DNA from: a bacterium
GTDB taxonomy: Bacteria; Patescibacteriota; Minisyncoccia; Phycocordibacterales; VMGT01
Reading direction: 5' to 3'
DNA: 32,490 nucleotides
Assembly (NCBI GenBank): GCA_030697645.1
Contig: JAUYPI010000017.1
Span: 1-32,490 of the forward strand
Shown: piece after piece, positions 1 to 6,541 of the stretch
Numbering within the stretch: position 1 is the first letter of the stretch
Layout of the letters: every line of letters begins with the position of its first letter
The notes under the pieces: generated by a model
The model's database searches: none
What the model saw: only the letters and a program-made list of their open reading frames with translations
What the model was told of the DNA's origin: nothing
Program-made: the position numbers and the translations under genes

Positions 1-379
1 ACCTAGGTGTTGGAATTCCTGGCCCAGCTGGTACGGGCGCGCCGCTAAATCCAGTCAGTTGATTGAGGACGCCAACGAGACCCCACACCGCAGTCATAAC
101 GAAGAGTATCACCACACCCCAGACCATGAGATGTTTCGCCGACGCCGTTGCGTCTTCGTCGCCTCCGGCGGTGAGGAACTTCAACAGACCCCACAGGAAA
201 AAAATCAACCCAATGGCGAAAACGACCGGAATGATAACGTCAACAATGCCAATAATAACACTCGAAACCGTCTTAAATCCTGCCGTCGCATCAGCATTAA
301 GCTGCGCTCCGGCAAGGAGCGGCATGCCATAGAGCGCCGCTGCGCTCGCTGCTCGATATAGTACTCGCTTTATATTCAT
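1..379 (-). CDS. TrbC/VirB2-like pilin-type membrane protein (3' end outside window)
   Basis: Reading leftward from the ATG at 379, the frame stays open to the window edge, so the C terminus is missing. The product starts with a signal-peptide-like stretch ending in LLAGAQ, followed by two hydrophobic helices around the segments IPVVFAIGLIFFLWGLL and HLMVWGVVILFVMTAVWGLV. A charged GGDED turn lies between the helices. The F-L-W-G ... G-G-x-E ... W-G pattern is that of the small pilin-like conjugal-transfer proteins (TrbC/VirB2, Mbov_0395 type) common in Patescibacteria. It is the last of three related genes on this strand and may belong to a type IV secretion or pilus-like apparatus; that role is inferred. 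The start was chosen because the signal peptide begins there. Confidence 0.75.
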   Translation of the reverse strand, partial: MNIKRVLYRAASAAALYGMPLLAGAQLNADATAGFKTVSSVIIGIVDVIIPVVFAIGLIFFLWGLLKFLTAGGDEDATASAKHLMVWGVVILFVMTAVWGLVGVLNQLTGFSGAPVPAGPGIPTPR

Positions 380-418
380 ACGAATCACGATAAAAAAAAA
401 TTAAAATAATGGTTGTTA

Positions 419-433
419 GTAGTGTACCACTAC
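419..433. promoter_or_regulatory. Inverted repeat upstream of the pilin-like gene
   Basis: GTAGTG and CACTAC flank a 3-bp spacer, 40 bp ahead of the start codon at 379. The size and place suit an operator or a small RNA hairpin. No regulator can be tied to it. Confidence 0.25.
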
Positions 434-461
434 CAACACTTTTTCTCGACCCGTACGGTAA

Positions 462-499
462 GCGCAGAGCTTCAATCCCTATTGAAGCACGCTCTGCGG
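462..499. repeat. Imperfect hairpin in the 380-572 spacer
   Basis: CGCAGAG plus CTTCAAT on the left pairs with ATTGAAG and CTCTGCG on the right, with a short bulge. No T-tract follows on either strand, so it does not look like a simple terminator. It lies in the leader side of the pilin-like gene ending at the window edge. A TGTGGATAA word (DnaA-box-like) lies at 518-526. Confidence 0.35.
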
Positions 500-572
500 C
501 TACATACAATGGTACGTTGTGGATAACGTCTCCACGCTCAAAAAGTACAGGAGCCCCGCACACCTGACCATA

Positions 573-701
573 TTATCGCAGAACCCTCAGTATATTGCTA
601 TAGTCATCCGCCCATAGGGCAACGGATTTAAAGAGCAAAAAAGCGCCGAGGTACACCGCGGCGGCGAAGCAGAATCGTATATGGATAGCGTCCGACCTCA
701 T
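573..701 (-). CDS. Small single-pass membrane protein (42 aa)
   Basis: The ATG overlaps the TAA stop of the pilin-like gene upstream (TAATG), a typical translational-coupling arrangement. The 42-residue product has one hydrophobic helix (about residues 9-28, rich in F, A and L) and ends LRVLR. No family is recognised. The overlap and the membrane helix are the only support. It might be an accessory subunit of the pilin-like assembly or chance translation. Confidence 0.45.
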   Translation of the reverse strand: MRSDAIHIRFCFAAAVYLGAFLLFKSVALWADDYSNILRVLR

Positions 702-952
702 TAGGGGTTGAAAAAAGTCTCGGTCAGGATCGAGACGAGTCCCCAGACCGAGAACATCACGAAGAGCGCGATGAGCCCCCAGAAGATACGTCGCTTCCCG
801 TCGCGCACCGCATCCTCGCTGCCGCCTTGGAAAATCACCATCGCCGCTCCCCAGAGAAAGAGGAGAAGCGCGATACCGCCGATGACCGGAATGGCTTTGC
901 CGATGATGTCTAGAAAAAGTTTGACAAGCTCGTTGAAGGTGCTGGGAGGCAT
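701..952 (-). CDS. TrbC/VirB2-like pilin-type membrane protein
   Basis: This 83-residue protein has two hydrophobic helices, at about residues 15-38 and 52-76. It carries the FLWG ... GGSED ... FWG ... SVWGLV signature shared with the product of the gene at 1-379. It lacks an obvious cleavable signal peptide; the first helix probably serves as the export signal. It sits between two other small membrane-protein genes in the same direction, and its stop overlaps the start of the 42-residue gene. The family is the pilin-like conjugal-transfer type; function in this organism is inferred. No clear Shine-Dalgarno sequence precedes the ATG. Confidence 0.75.
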   Translation of the reverse strand: MPPSTFNELVKLFLDIIGKAIPVIGGIALLLFLWGAAMVIFQGGSEDAVRDGKRRIFWGLIALFVMFSVWGLVSILTETFFNP

Positions 953-970
953 AGAGAGTTAAACAGGTAA

Positions 971-1112
971 GTTCCAATTTCCAACCAAAAATTTCCAAAC
1001 AAATTTCAAATTCCAATGAATCAAATCTCAAACACGAACGCCGTGTTTGGAAATTGGATTTTGAGTATTGTGATTTGTTTGGAGACGGGTTTTTTGGAAT
1101 TTGAAAATTCAA
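971..1112. repeat. Long palindromic word repeat, copy A (no ORF)
   Basis: The left arm is built of repeated words such as TTTCCAA and CAAATTTC, and the right arm is their complement. The apex is AAACACG, a 5-bp loop and CGTGTTT. The left arm ends in CCAATGAATCAAATCTC. The word ATGAATCAA is exactly the start of the four-helix-bundle gene at 3251. The element fills the spacer between two pilin-like genes. Copies B, C and D are at 6356-6498, 18432-18592 and 27031-27171. Confidence 0.8.
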
Positions 1113-1176
1113 GCTTGGTATATCTCGATTATGGGTTATTATTATTTTTGACTCGATATCCCGAATTTTGCAGTCA

Positions 1177-1461
1177 CTACGGCACAACGCCTATGCTTTT
1201 TATAGTCTCAAGCACGAGCTTCGCGAGCACGCTGGCGCCGAAGAGTACCGCGATGCCGATCACCGTATAAAAGAAGGTTGTTTTTGCCTTCGTGAGCTGC
1301 GTATCACTGCCCCGCGCGGTGACAAAGAGAAACCCGGCGTAAATCATAAAAAGCACCGCGATCGGCGTGCCGATCAGGATGAAAATCTTAATGATCGTGT
1401 CCAAAAACTGCTCAATCGAGGTGATGCCGACGAGGGGCCAAAATGGATCTTCGCCTTCCAT
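1177..1461 (-). CDS. TrbC/VirB2-like small membrane protein
   Basis: This 94-residue protein has an N-terminal amphipathic stretch (ITSIEQFLDTIIKI) that runs into a first hydrophobic helix, then the turn ARGSDTQLTKAK and a second helix (about residues 63-85). The two-helix layout with a small charged loop matches the VirB2/TrbC pilin fold. Its loop and helix residues differ from the other two paralogues, which lack the IYAGFLFVTA-type first helix. It follows the solute-binding protein gene by 44 bp in the same direction, so co-transcription is likely. Role in a secretion or pilus apparatus is inferred. Confidence 0.7.
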   Translation of the reverse strand: MEGEDPFWPLVGITSIEQFLDTIIKIFILIGTPIAVLFMIYAGFLFVTARGSDTQLTKAKTTFFYTVIGIAVLFGASVLAKLVLETIKSIGVVP

Positions 1462-1505
1462 AAATATATCAAGTCTACCGCTACTCGCTTTAGGGCGAAA
1501 GTGGA

Positions 1506-2825
1506 TTACTGACGCCCCTGAAGCAGCACCGAGAGCTCGCCATGCGCGCGGAAAACTGCACCCGAGATCCGCTCGCGGCCGGAGACCGCCGCCTCCACCA
1601 TATCGCGAAAGACTGCGTCGCTCTGCCGCGGCCGCGGATCAAGCCAGCCACGAGATTGGAGCGCCGCATCGTAAAATATCGCCGCGCGCGCGTCATCCGC
1701 GGGCTTTGCGACAAGCAAATCGCGCCGCACCGGTGGCAGGAGCGATATCTCGCTCCAGAGCTTTAGGGTCTCGGCCGAGGTGAGAATCTGCGCCGCCAGC
1801 CACGCATCATTGCCAAAGGCGGTACTCAGCGTCACGGCAAGTGCCTGCATCCGCCCGAATGTCGCCCGTACCCCGGTATCCCGCGCCTGCGGGAGCTGTG
1901 CCACATCGAAGTTGAGGTTTGAGTTCTTCGCACGGAGACCCGGAACCTCGCTCGCGAACCCGAGGTAGGTTGCAAGGTTGCCCGCAAGAAACACGTTCTC
2001 CGAGGTCGGCAGGGAGCGATTCCAGGAATAGGTCGGCTTCACCGGGTTCGAGAAGTCTATGTAGAAACGCAGCGCCGCCTCGGCGGGAGAGAGCAAGCGG
2101 TCGGATCCGCTGGCGGCGAGCACGGAGACCGGTCTGTTATGCTCATCGCGCTCTACGATGGGGTTCCCCGCTTGGAAGACGAGCGCGGCGAATATGTCTT
2201 TCGCATTCGTCACATTGGCGAACTCGCCGAGCGCGACCGCACTCCTCACAATGGTTCCCGCCTCATTGCGCACGGTGAGATCCCGCGCAAGCGCAAAATA
2301 CTCATCCCAAAAACGCGGTGGCTCGACAAGCCCGGCGCTTGCAAACGTCGTCCGATTCCAGTAGAGCACCAGGGGGTCAATGCTAAACGGAAGGCCAAGA
2401 AGTCCCTTGCTCGTCAGCAAGAGCTCGCCCTCTTCGATAAAGGTGTCTTTGAACGCTCGCTCGGGGTAGAACTCAAACGGAATGACGCGCAGCTTATTTG
2501 CATACGTGAGAATCTCGTCCTGCGGAATCAAGATCAGATCAGGGCCGACGCCGCTCGCGAGCGCCTCGAGGAGATCACGTTCAAACGCCTCATGACGCTT
2601 TTCAACATATCGCACCCGAAAAGCCGCTTCCCCGAGGCGATCGGCAGTCGCCTTAATGAGCTCGCCCATGTCCCGCTCATCGATGGTCCCCCAAAGCACA
2701 ACCTCGTGGGCAAACGCGCCTTCCGGGGGCACCGCGCGGAAGCCAGCAAAGAGAATCACCCCGACGAGCGCCGCGACAAAAAAAAGCCCGAGGACGGTGA
2801 GTTGGAAGATGTTGGAATCCTTCAT
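1506..2825 (-). CDS. Membrane-anchored extracellular solute-binding protein, family 1 type
   Basis: This 439-residue protein begins with a single hydrophobic segment (about residues 9-27) without a clear cleavage site, so it is probably tethered to the membrane. It continues with a periplasmic-binding-protein fold of the ABC sugar-binding (family 1) kind. Recognisable pieces are the early VVLWGTIDER strand, GPDLILIPQDEI, LPFSIDPLVLYWNRTTF, PPRFWDEYFALARDLT and a C-terminal part with VFRDMVEAA. No permease or ATPase gene is near, which is odd for a transporter component but common for Patescibacteria. Its place before two-helix pilin genes suggests a surface role linked to uptake or attachment. 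Ligand unknown. Confidence 0.8.
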   Translation of the reverse strand: MKDSNIFQLTVLGLFFVAALVGVILFAGFRAVPPEGAFAHEVVLWGTIDERDMGELIKATADRLGEAAFRVRYVEKRHEAFERDLLEALASGVGPDLILIPQDEILTYANKLRVIPFEFYPERAFKDTFIEEGELLLTSKGLLGLPFSIDPLVLYWNRTTFASAGLVEPPRFWDEYFALARDLTVRNEAGTIVRSAVALGEFANVTNAKDIFAALVFQAGNPIVERDEHNRPVSVLAASGSDRLLSPAEAALRFYIDFSNPVKPTYSWNRSLPTSENVFLAGNLATYLGFASEVPGLRAKNSNLNFDVAQLPQARDTGVRATFGRMQALAVTLSTAFGNDAWLAAQILTSAETLKLWSEISLLPPVRRDLLVAKPADDARAAIFYDAALQSRGWLDPRPRQSDAVFRDMVEAAVSGRERISGAVFRAHGELSVLLQGRQ

Positions 2826-2880
2826 GGCGAAATTTTCAATTTACAATTTTCAATAAATTTTCCAATGGCATAATTTTCAA
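2826..2880. repeat. Inverted-repeat arm on the 3' side of the four-helix-bundle gene
   Basis: Words of the form AATTTTCAATTTACAATTTT fill the spacer and run over the TGA stop of the four-helix-bundle gene. They are complementary to the arm at 3252-3295, so the gene sits in the loop of a long inverted repeat. The same words form the arms of the ORF-free copy at 27031-27171. Confidence 0.75.
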
Positions 2881-3251
2881 TTCTCTTTTTTATCAAGCGT
2901 CGAAAGTATCTTTTGAAATATCAAGGTGAGTTCTTGCGCTTCCTTCCATAATACACGCGCAGCATCTTTGAATTTTTCTTCTGCCTTTGAGAGAATCCGC
3001 AGCCAATACTTCGTTTCCTGTATCTCCTTTTTACAGATGTACATTTTATTCCTAAAATCCTTGCGAGAACTTGCCCCAATCGCTTCACAGTAATTCGCTC
3101 CCACCGAGGTGCCCGCTCTCACGAACTGAGATATGAGAGGATGGGTCACGGTATTCTGTGGAATCTTTTTTGCAAAACTCACCACCTCTTCCGCAAATGT
3201 GGCAGTACGCTCCTCAAGATCATACTTGTTTTTGCTTGGTAATTGATTCAT
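2877..3251 (-). CDS. Four-helix-bundle protein, 23S rRNA intervening-sequence family
   Basis: This 124-residue all-alpha protein matches the four-helix-bundle family (TIGR02436/S23 type) first known from intervening sequences in 23S rRNA. The hallmark is visible: Q42, R45-A46, S49-V50, A52-N53 and E56, then S62 and F66, and the E76 ... E79 ... YWL block at 82-84. The gene lies outside any rRNA here, inside the loop of an inverted repeat whose arms are at 2826-2880 and 3252-3295. Its ATG (CAATGAATCAA) and its TGA stop both fall in repeat words. Known intervening sequences have this same stem-plus-ORF design. The molecular function is unknown; oligomeric RNA or DNA binding is suggested for relatives such as Avd. 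Confidence 0.9.
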   Translation of the reverse strand: MNQLPSKNKYDLEERTATFAEEVVSFAKKIPQNTVTHPLISQFVRAGTSVGANYCEAIGASSRKDFRNKMYICKKEIQETKYWLRILSKAEEKFKDAARVLWKEAQELTLIFQKILSTLDKKEN

Positions 3252-3295
3252 TGAAAATTATTTGAAAATTGCAAAATTGAAAATTAAAAATTCGT
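3252..3295. repeat. Inverted-repeat arm on the 5' side of the four-helix-bundle gene
   Basis: On the minus strand this reads as AATTTTCAATTTTGCAATT-type words leading straight into the ATG at 3251. It pairs with the arm at 2826-2880 and resembles the left arm of copy D near 27031-27080. Confidence 0.75.
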
Positions 3296-3302
3296 GCTCT
3301 CC

Positions 3303-3833
3303 TTATGTTTTCCTCATCACCAACCCATAGTGGTGCCCACCTGCTTCGATCTCCCGCTCAAGCGTGAATCCTCCGTGCTCAAAGAGGGCGCGCGCGGCGC
3401 TCTTCGTTACCACCTCCTGCGGCCGCGGGCCCATATTGCCGAACGAACCACTCCAGTCTACAAGGAGCACCCTGCCCCGGGCCTTGAGCACGCGAGTGGC
3501 CTCGGCGAGACAGCCCTCTCTATCCTCAAGCTGAAACAGAAGGTTCGAAACGATCACGGCGTCAAGTGTGTAATCCCGGAGTTTTGTACCGCCCGACTTC
3601 TCGACGTCTCCCCACACAACTTCGACGTTTTTCACACCGCTCTCCCCCGCGCTATTTTTGATCCGCGTCAAGAAGTCCTTCTGAACGTCTACCGCATAAA
3701 CTCTGCCGCTTACGCCGACGAGCGCTGATGCCGCAAGCGTATACGCGCCCGAGCCAGCGCCGAAGTCGGCAACACGCGCGCCTTCAGAGAGGCCGAATTG
3801 GGAGAGGGTGCGGGTGGGGTCGGCGAAGCTCAT
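3303..3833 (-). CDS. Class I SAM-dependent methyltransferase
   Basis: This 176-residue protein has a Rossmann-type methyltransferase core. Motif I is VADFGAGSG at residues 21-29, the acidic residue after strand beta-2 is D49 (YAVDV), and WGDVEKS with D76 follows. DAVIVSNLLFQLED (91-104) is motif IV-like. The strand RVLLVDWSG follows, and a C-terminal half resembles UbiE/Methyltransf_11 proteins. It is short for the family, lacking an extra lid domain. Substrate cannot be told. It is the first gene of the leftward cluster and has a plausible promoter at 3882-3910. The four-helix-bundle element lies directly downstream. Confidence 0.85.
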   Translation of the reverse strand: MSFADPTRTLSQFGLSEGARVADFGAGSGAYTLAASALVGVSGRVYAVDVQKDFLTRIKNSAGESGVKNVEVVWGDVEKSGGTKLRDYTLDAVIVSNLLFQLEDREGCLAEATRVLKARGRVLLVDWSGSFGNMGPRPQEVVTKSAARALFEHGGFTLEREIEAGGHHYGLVMRKT

Positions 3834-3881
3834 GATATAAAAATCTCAGGAAAACACAAAGCACAAAAATCTTACATTTCA

Positions 3882-3910
3882 AGTATAGAAGATTGTGGAA
3901 GATTGAGCAA
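3882..3910 (-). promoter_or_regulatory. Candidate promoter for the methyltransferase gene
   Basis: On the minus strand TATACT (3882-3887) is a good -10 and TTGCTC (3905-3910) a weak -35, 17 bp apart. The start codon lies about 50 bp downstream. Confidence 0.45.
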
Positions 3911-3949
3911 TAGACTTACTTGAGCAAAATTGAACAAATTGAACAAAAC

Positions 3950-3978
3950 TTGACTTTTTCTACAATTTATGATAAGAA
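3950..3978 (+). promoter_or_regulatory. Candidate promoter for the SPFH operon
   Basis: TTGACT (3950-3955) and TAAGAA (3973-3978) are 17 bp apart, about 100 bp ahead of the SPFH gene. The -35 is strong and the -10 weak. It is divergent from the methyltransferase promoter. Confidence 0.4.
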
Positions 3979-4079
3979 TAAAAGCGGAAATTTGACCTTT
4001 GTAAACGATCTAGGCGCGCCCAATCGGGCTGCTGGCTTAGACGCAATATCAAACCAAGGAACACACGAAGGGAGACACG

Positions 4080-5339
4080 ATGGCAGCAGCTGGAGGACAA
4101 CCAGGTGGATGGCAGAGGTTCAGGGGGTATATACGCAGTTTGTGGAACTCCCTACACCCGTTCTGGAGGTATGTGGCAATAGGCTACGGAGTCGCCATAG
4201 CAATCGTTTTTTTGCTCTGGCTCATTGTCGGCACAGTAAAAATCGATCCATCCGTGCTCGGGCTCAAAGAGTGGCAGCCGTGGCTTGCTGCACTCGAGTT
4301 TTTGGCGGGCTATACATTACTCTCATGGCGAATTGTTGGCGAAGAACAGATCGGCGCGAAGATACTGCTCGGATACCGCATACAGGATTTATCGGCTGGT
4401 TTGGCATTTGTGCCACTGCTGATATGCAGGCTACGGACTGAAACAAGCCAGACCATACAGATGGAATTTCCGGCTGAACCGGAAAATATCTGGTACGAAG
4501 CAACGGCGCCGCCTGATGCGGAGAAGCGACCGCCCATCCGGATACCATCCGGTGGCAGTAGCGCTACAACAGTTACCAATCCCCTTGACCGCGGGATTAC
4601 ACTCGAAGTCACCTATTTCGTGCGGCTGCGGATTCTCTCACTGTGCCAATTTCTTGAAGTGACCGGCTCGCAGGAAAGCGCCTTCAAGCAAATCGAGGAC
4701 ACCGTGAATCCAATCATCGTCCAGGCGTTTGCGGGGCGGTCACCACAGCAAATCCTGCTCGACTTTCCGATAATAAACGGAGAAGTCCAAACCGCCGTAC
4801 AACAACTCGTCGCGGCATCTCTTCCGGGACAGCCAGACCGACGCGCGTGGGGTGTCGCTATCGAAAGTGTGGCTCTCAAGGCACCAGACCTCACGAAACG
4901 AGTCAATCAGGCCCGGGCGGACGCTTCCGCTGCAGGATTCACCGCGCAACAGAGTATCGAGCTAGCGCGTGGAACCTCCGAAGCGAGCCGGCTCACCGAA
5001 ACAGTCGCGGCTGCGATGCGCCAGCTCTTCCTCGAAAACGAGGGTGCTGGGTTGAGTTCCCAATTCACAGCGCTCATGCAAGCGCTCAATGTCACCGACC
5101 CGGCGCACGCCCTTGCTCTGCTCGAGAGAGTGCAGGGTGTTGAGGCGCTGAAGAAAGCGGGTGATGTCACTATTATTGGCGGCGGTAGTGGTGGAGTCGC
5201 CAATCTATATGGGTTAGTACAGTCGCTCGCTCAGAGCGTACAACAGCCACAGGCTGGCACAACGAGTAGCGCCGCCCCAGCAGCACCGGCATCACCTGAA
5301 CCACCCACACCAGCGGCAACACCACCGCAGCAACCATAA
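4080..5339 (+). CDS. SPFH/band-7 domain membrane protein
   Basis: This 419-residue protein has a transmembrane helix at about residues 31-51 and a second hydrophobic patch at 66-82. An SPFH (stomatin/prohibitin/HflK-like) domain follows from about residue 84. It shows the typical start VGEEQIGAKILLGYRIQDLSA and the segment PLLICRLRTETSQTIQMEF. A helical, Ala/Gln/Glu-rich stalk (about 270-360), a Gly-rich turn and a Pro/Ala-rich tail complete it. SPFH proteins form ring-like membrane cages or microdomain scaffolds. A good ribosome site, AAGGGAG, lies five bases before the ATG, unlike most genes here. It is followed 21 bp later by an unknown membrane protein that likely works with it. Confidence 0.85.
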   Translation: MAAAGGQPGGWQRFRGYIRSLWNSLHPFWRYVAIGYGVAIAIVFLLWLIVGTVKIDPSVLGLKEWQPWLAALEFLAGYTLLSWRIVGEEQIGAKILLGYRIQDLSAGLAFVPLLICRLRTETSQTIQMEFPAEPENIWYEATAPPDAEKRPPIRIPSGGSSATTVTNPLDRGITLEVTYFVRLRILSLCQFLEVTGSQESAFKQIEDTVNPIIVQAFAGRSPQQILLDFPIINGEVQTAVQQLVAASLPGQPDRRAWGVAIESVALKAPDLTKRVNQARADASAAGFTAQQSIELARGTSEASRLTETVAAAMRQLFLENEGAGLSSQFTALMQALNVTDPAHALALLERVQGVEALKKAGDVTIIGGGSGGVANLYGLVQSLAQSVQQPQAGTTSSAAPAAPASPEPPTPAATPPQQP

Positions 5340-5360
5340 ACATGAGAGGACAGATACGAA

Positions 5361-6206
5361 ATGACACTGATAGTTTTGTCGCTATTGGCACTTGTGTTTT
5401 TGTTCGCCGCTCTACTCAACAGAACGAGCGGAGCTGCTCGAATCACGAGCCGCACCACAGTGTCGCAGGTAGGAGATCAGTCGCAAAGTGCCTCGCGCTG
5501 GAAGCTGCCTGATCTCGGGGATTACAAATGGATCGCTCTTGCTGGCGGAATTATCCTCTGCCTGCTTGTAATAGCCTGGTACCCTCGGCCGCCGGGAAAC
5601 GCATTGAGCCCAGTCACTGGTTACCCCAAGCCTCCGTCGTCTCCAGCGGAAATTTGGTGGACTGTCATTGCCGGCTCTGGCGGTACAACGATCGCACTTC
5701 TGCTGCGTACAAAAGGTACGCAGCGGCATCTCGTAGCAGCAGCGATGCTTGGAATTTTCACGGTCTGGATGATAGGCCTTGCCGTCATTCAAGGTAGTGC
5801 GTCCAAAAAAACGGCGTCGCCTCAAAAAACGGCGTCGCCTCAGAGTACGCGCGCTCCCGCCCCGCAGCAGTCGCGGACGCTTGGGCAACAAAGCCGCCAG
5901 TGGACCGGGCCGGGGGAGATTACGTTTGTGGCATATCGAGATTCGCTGTGGGGACAACAGCTAAAGATCAATGTGCCGCCGCGGTTTCGGTTCAAAACGA
6001 AGTTCGTCAGTGAGCCGTGTGAGCTTGACGCGCTTCTGAATGAAGCGGTCACCCTCAGAAAGGCAAACGAACACACAAATGTTCACAAGTTCGTGTCCGG
6101 TGGTGTCGACTCCATCCGATACCGCCCGGTGGGATGCGAAAGCGTAACGCTGAAAGTGATAGTTGACCCAATAGGGAATTCTGGGAATCCTATACTTTCA
6201 CAATAA
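5361..6206 (+). CDS. Unknown multi-pass membrane protein partnered with SPFH protein
   Basis: No family is recognised for this 281-residue protein. It has four hydrophobic segments: residues 1-19, about 56-74 (WIALAGGIILCLLVIAWY), about 95-112, and about 120-140 (LVAAAMLGIFTVWMIGLAVI). A low-complexity linker with a duplicated KKTASPQ follows, then a soluble domain of about 100 residues starting GEITFVAYRDSLWG. A ribosome site (AGAGGA, 5345-5350) precedes the ATG. Position and spacing indicate a two-gene operon with the SPFH gene, ended by the terminator at 6252-6291. The C-terminal domain is predicted to face one side of the membrane as a ligand or partner module. Confidence 0.7.
   Translation: MTLIVLSLLALVFLFAALLNRTSGAARITSRTTVSQVGDQSQSASRWKLPDLGDYKWIALAGGIILCLLVIAWYPRPPGNALSPVTGYPKPPSSPAEIWWTVIAGSGGTTIALLLRTKGTQRHLVAAAMLGIFTVWMIGLAVIQGSASKKTASPQKTASPQSTRAPAPQQSRTLGQQSRQWTGPGEITFVAYRDSLWGQQLKINVPPRFRFKTKFVSEPCELDALLNEAVTLRKANEHTNVHKFVSGGVDSIRYRPVGCESVTLKVIVDPIGNSGNPILSQ
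5806..5841 (+). repeat. Tandem 18-bp duplication inside the membrane protein gene
   Basis: Two exact copies of AAAAAACGGCGTCGCCTC in tandem encode the duplicated KTASPQ linker. Length change would stay in frame. Confidence 0.85.
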
Positions 6207-6210
6207 CAAC

Positions 6211-6242
6211 GCGGGACGGACTCATGCGTGAGTCCGTCCCGC
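6211..6242. terminator. Perfect 14-bp hairpin after the SPFH operon
   Basis: GCGGGACGGACTCA and its complement flank the loop TGCG, starting 4 bp after the stop codon. No T-run follows directly. It may assist the next hairpin or protect the mRNA 3' end. Confidence 0.55.
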
Positions 6243-6251
6243 AAACTATTT

Positions 6252-6291
6252 CGGCGCTCTTTAGCTTTAAAGAGCGCCGAGTATTTTTTTT
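6252..6291 (+). terminator. Rho-independent terminator of the SPFH operon
   Basis: A 12-bp stem (CGGCGCTCTTTA with its complement) and loop GCTT are followed by a run of eight T. This is a textbook intrinsic terminator and ends the plus-strand operon before convergent gyrA. Confidence 0.85.
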
Positions 6292-6355
6292 ATTTGAAGA
6301 GAATAGGCATTACGCGTTTGCCCCTGTCCAACATCCGATGTCACACCACGACGAA

Positions 6356-6498
6356 GCTCCAATTTCCAACCAACAAGCTCCAAACAAATTCCAATGATTC
6401 AAATCTCAAATCACAAACACGTCCTAGTCCGTGTTTGGAAGTTTGAATTTGTGTATTGAGATTTGCTTGGAGCTTGCGGGTTGGAGCTTGAAATTTTC
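6356..6498. repeat. Long palindromic word repeat, copy B (no ORF)
   Basis: The arms consist of words like CTCCAATTTCCAACC and their complements, with the apex AAACACG - 8 bp - CGTGTTT. The start-codon-like word CCAATGATTCAAATCTC is kept. It fills the convergent spacer between the SPFH operon terminator and the gyrA stop. The rest of the 6207-6541 spacer holds the two hairpins and a CATCCGATGTC word. Confidence 0.8.
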
Positions 6499-6541
6499 GC
6501 ACGGCGGGGGATATCGGAGTCTCAGATTTCGTAATTCACAG

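Noticed and set aside
297-563. Minus-strand reading frame of 88 codons over the pilin-like gene start
   Set aside because: It overlaps the well-supported gene at 1-379 in another frame, runs through a hairpin, and shows no domain or composition typical of a protein.
573-1187. Minus-strand frame of 204 codons across three features
   Set aside because: It is a shadow of the pilin-like gene and the palindrome; only its last 42 codons have independent support through the TAATG start.
1016-1270. Plus-strand frame starting MNQISNTNAVFG in palindrome copy A
   Set aside because: The ATG is the start-codon word of the four-helix-bundle element, but the frame then runs through the palindrome arm and opposite a pilin-like gene, so it is a remnant and not a gene.
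2139-2873. Plus-strand open frame of 244 codons opposite the solute-binding protein
   Set aside because: Antisense shadow; the minus-strand protein has a clear fold pattern and membrane anchor.
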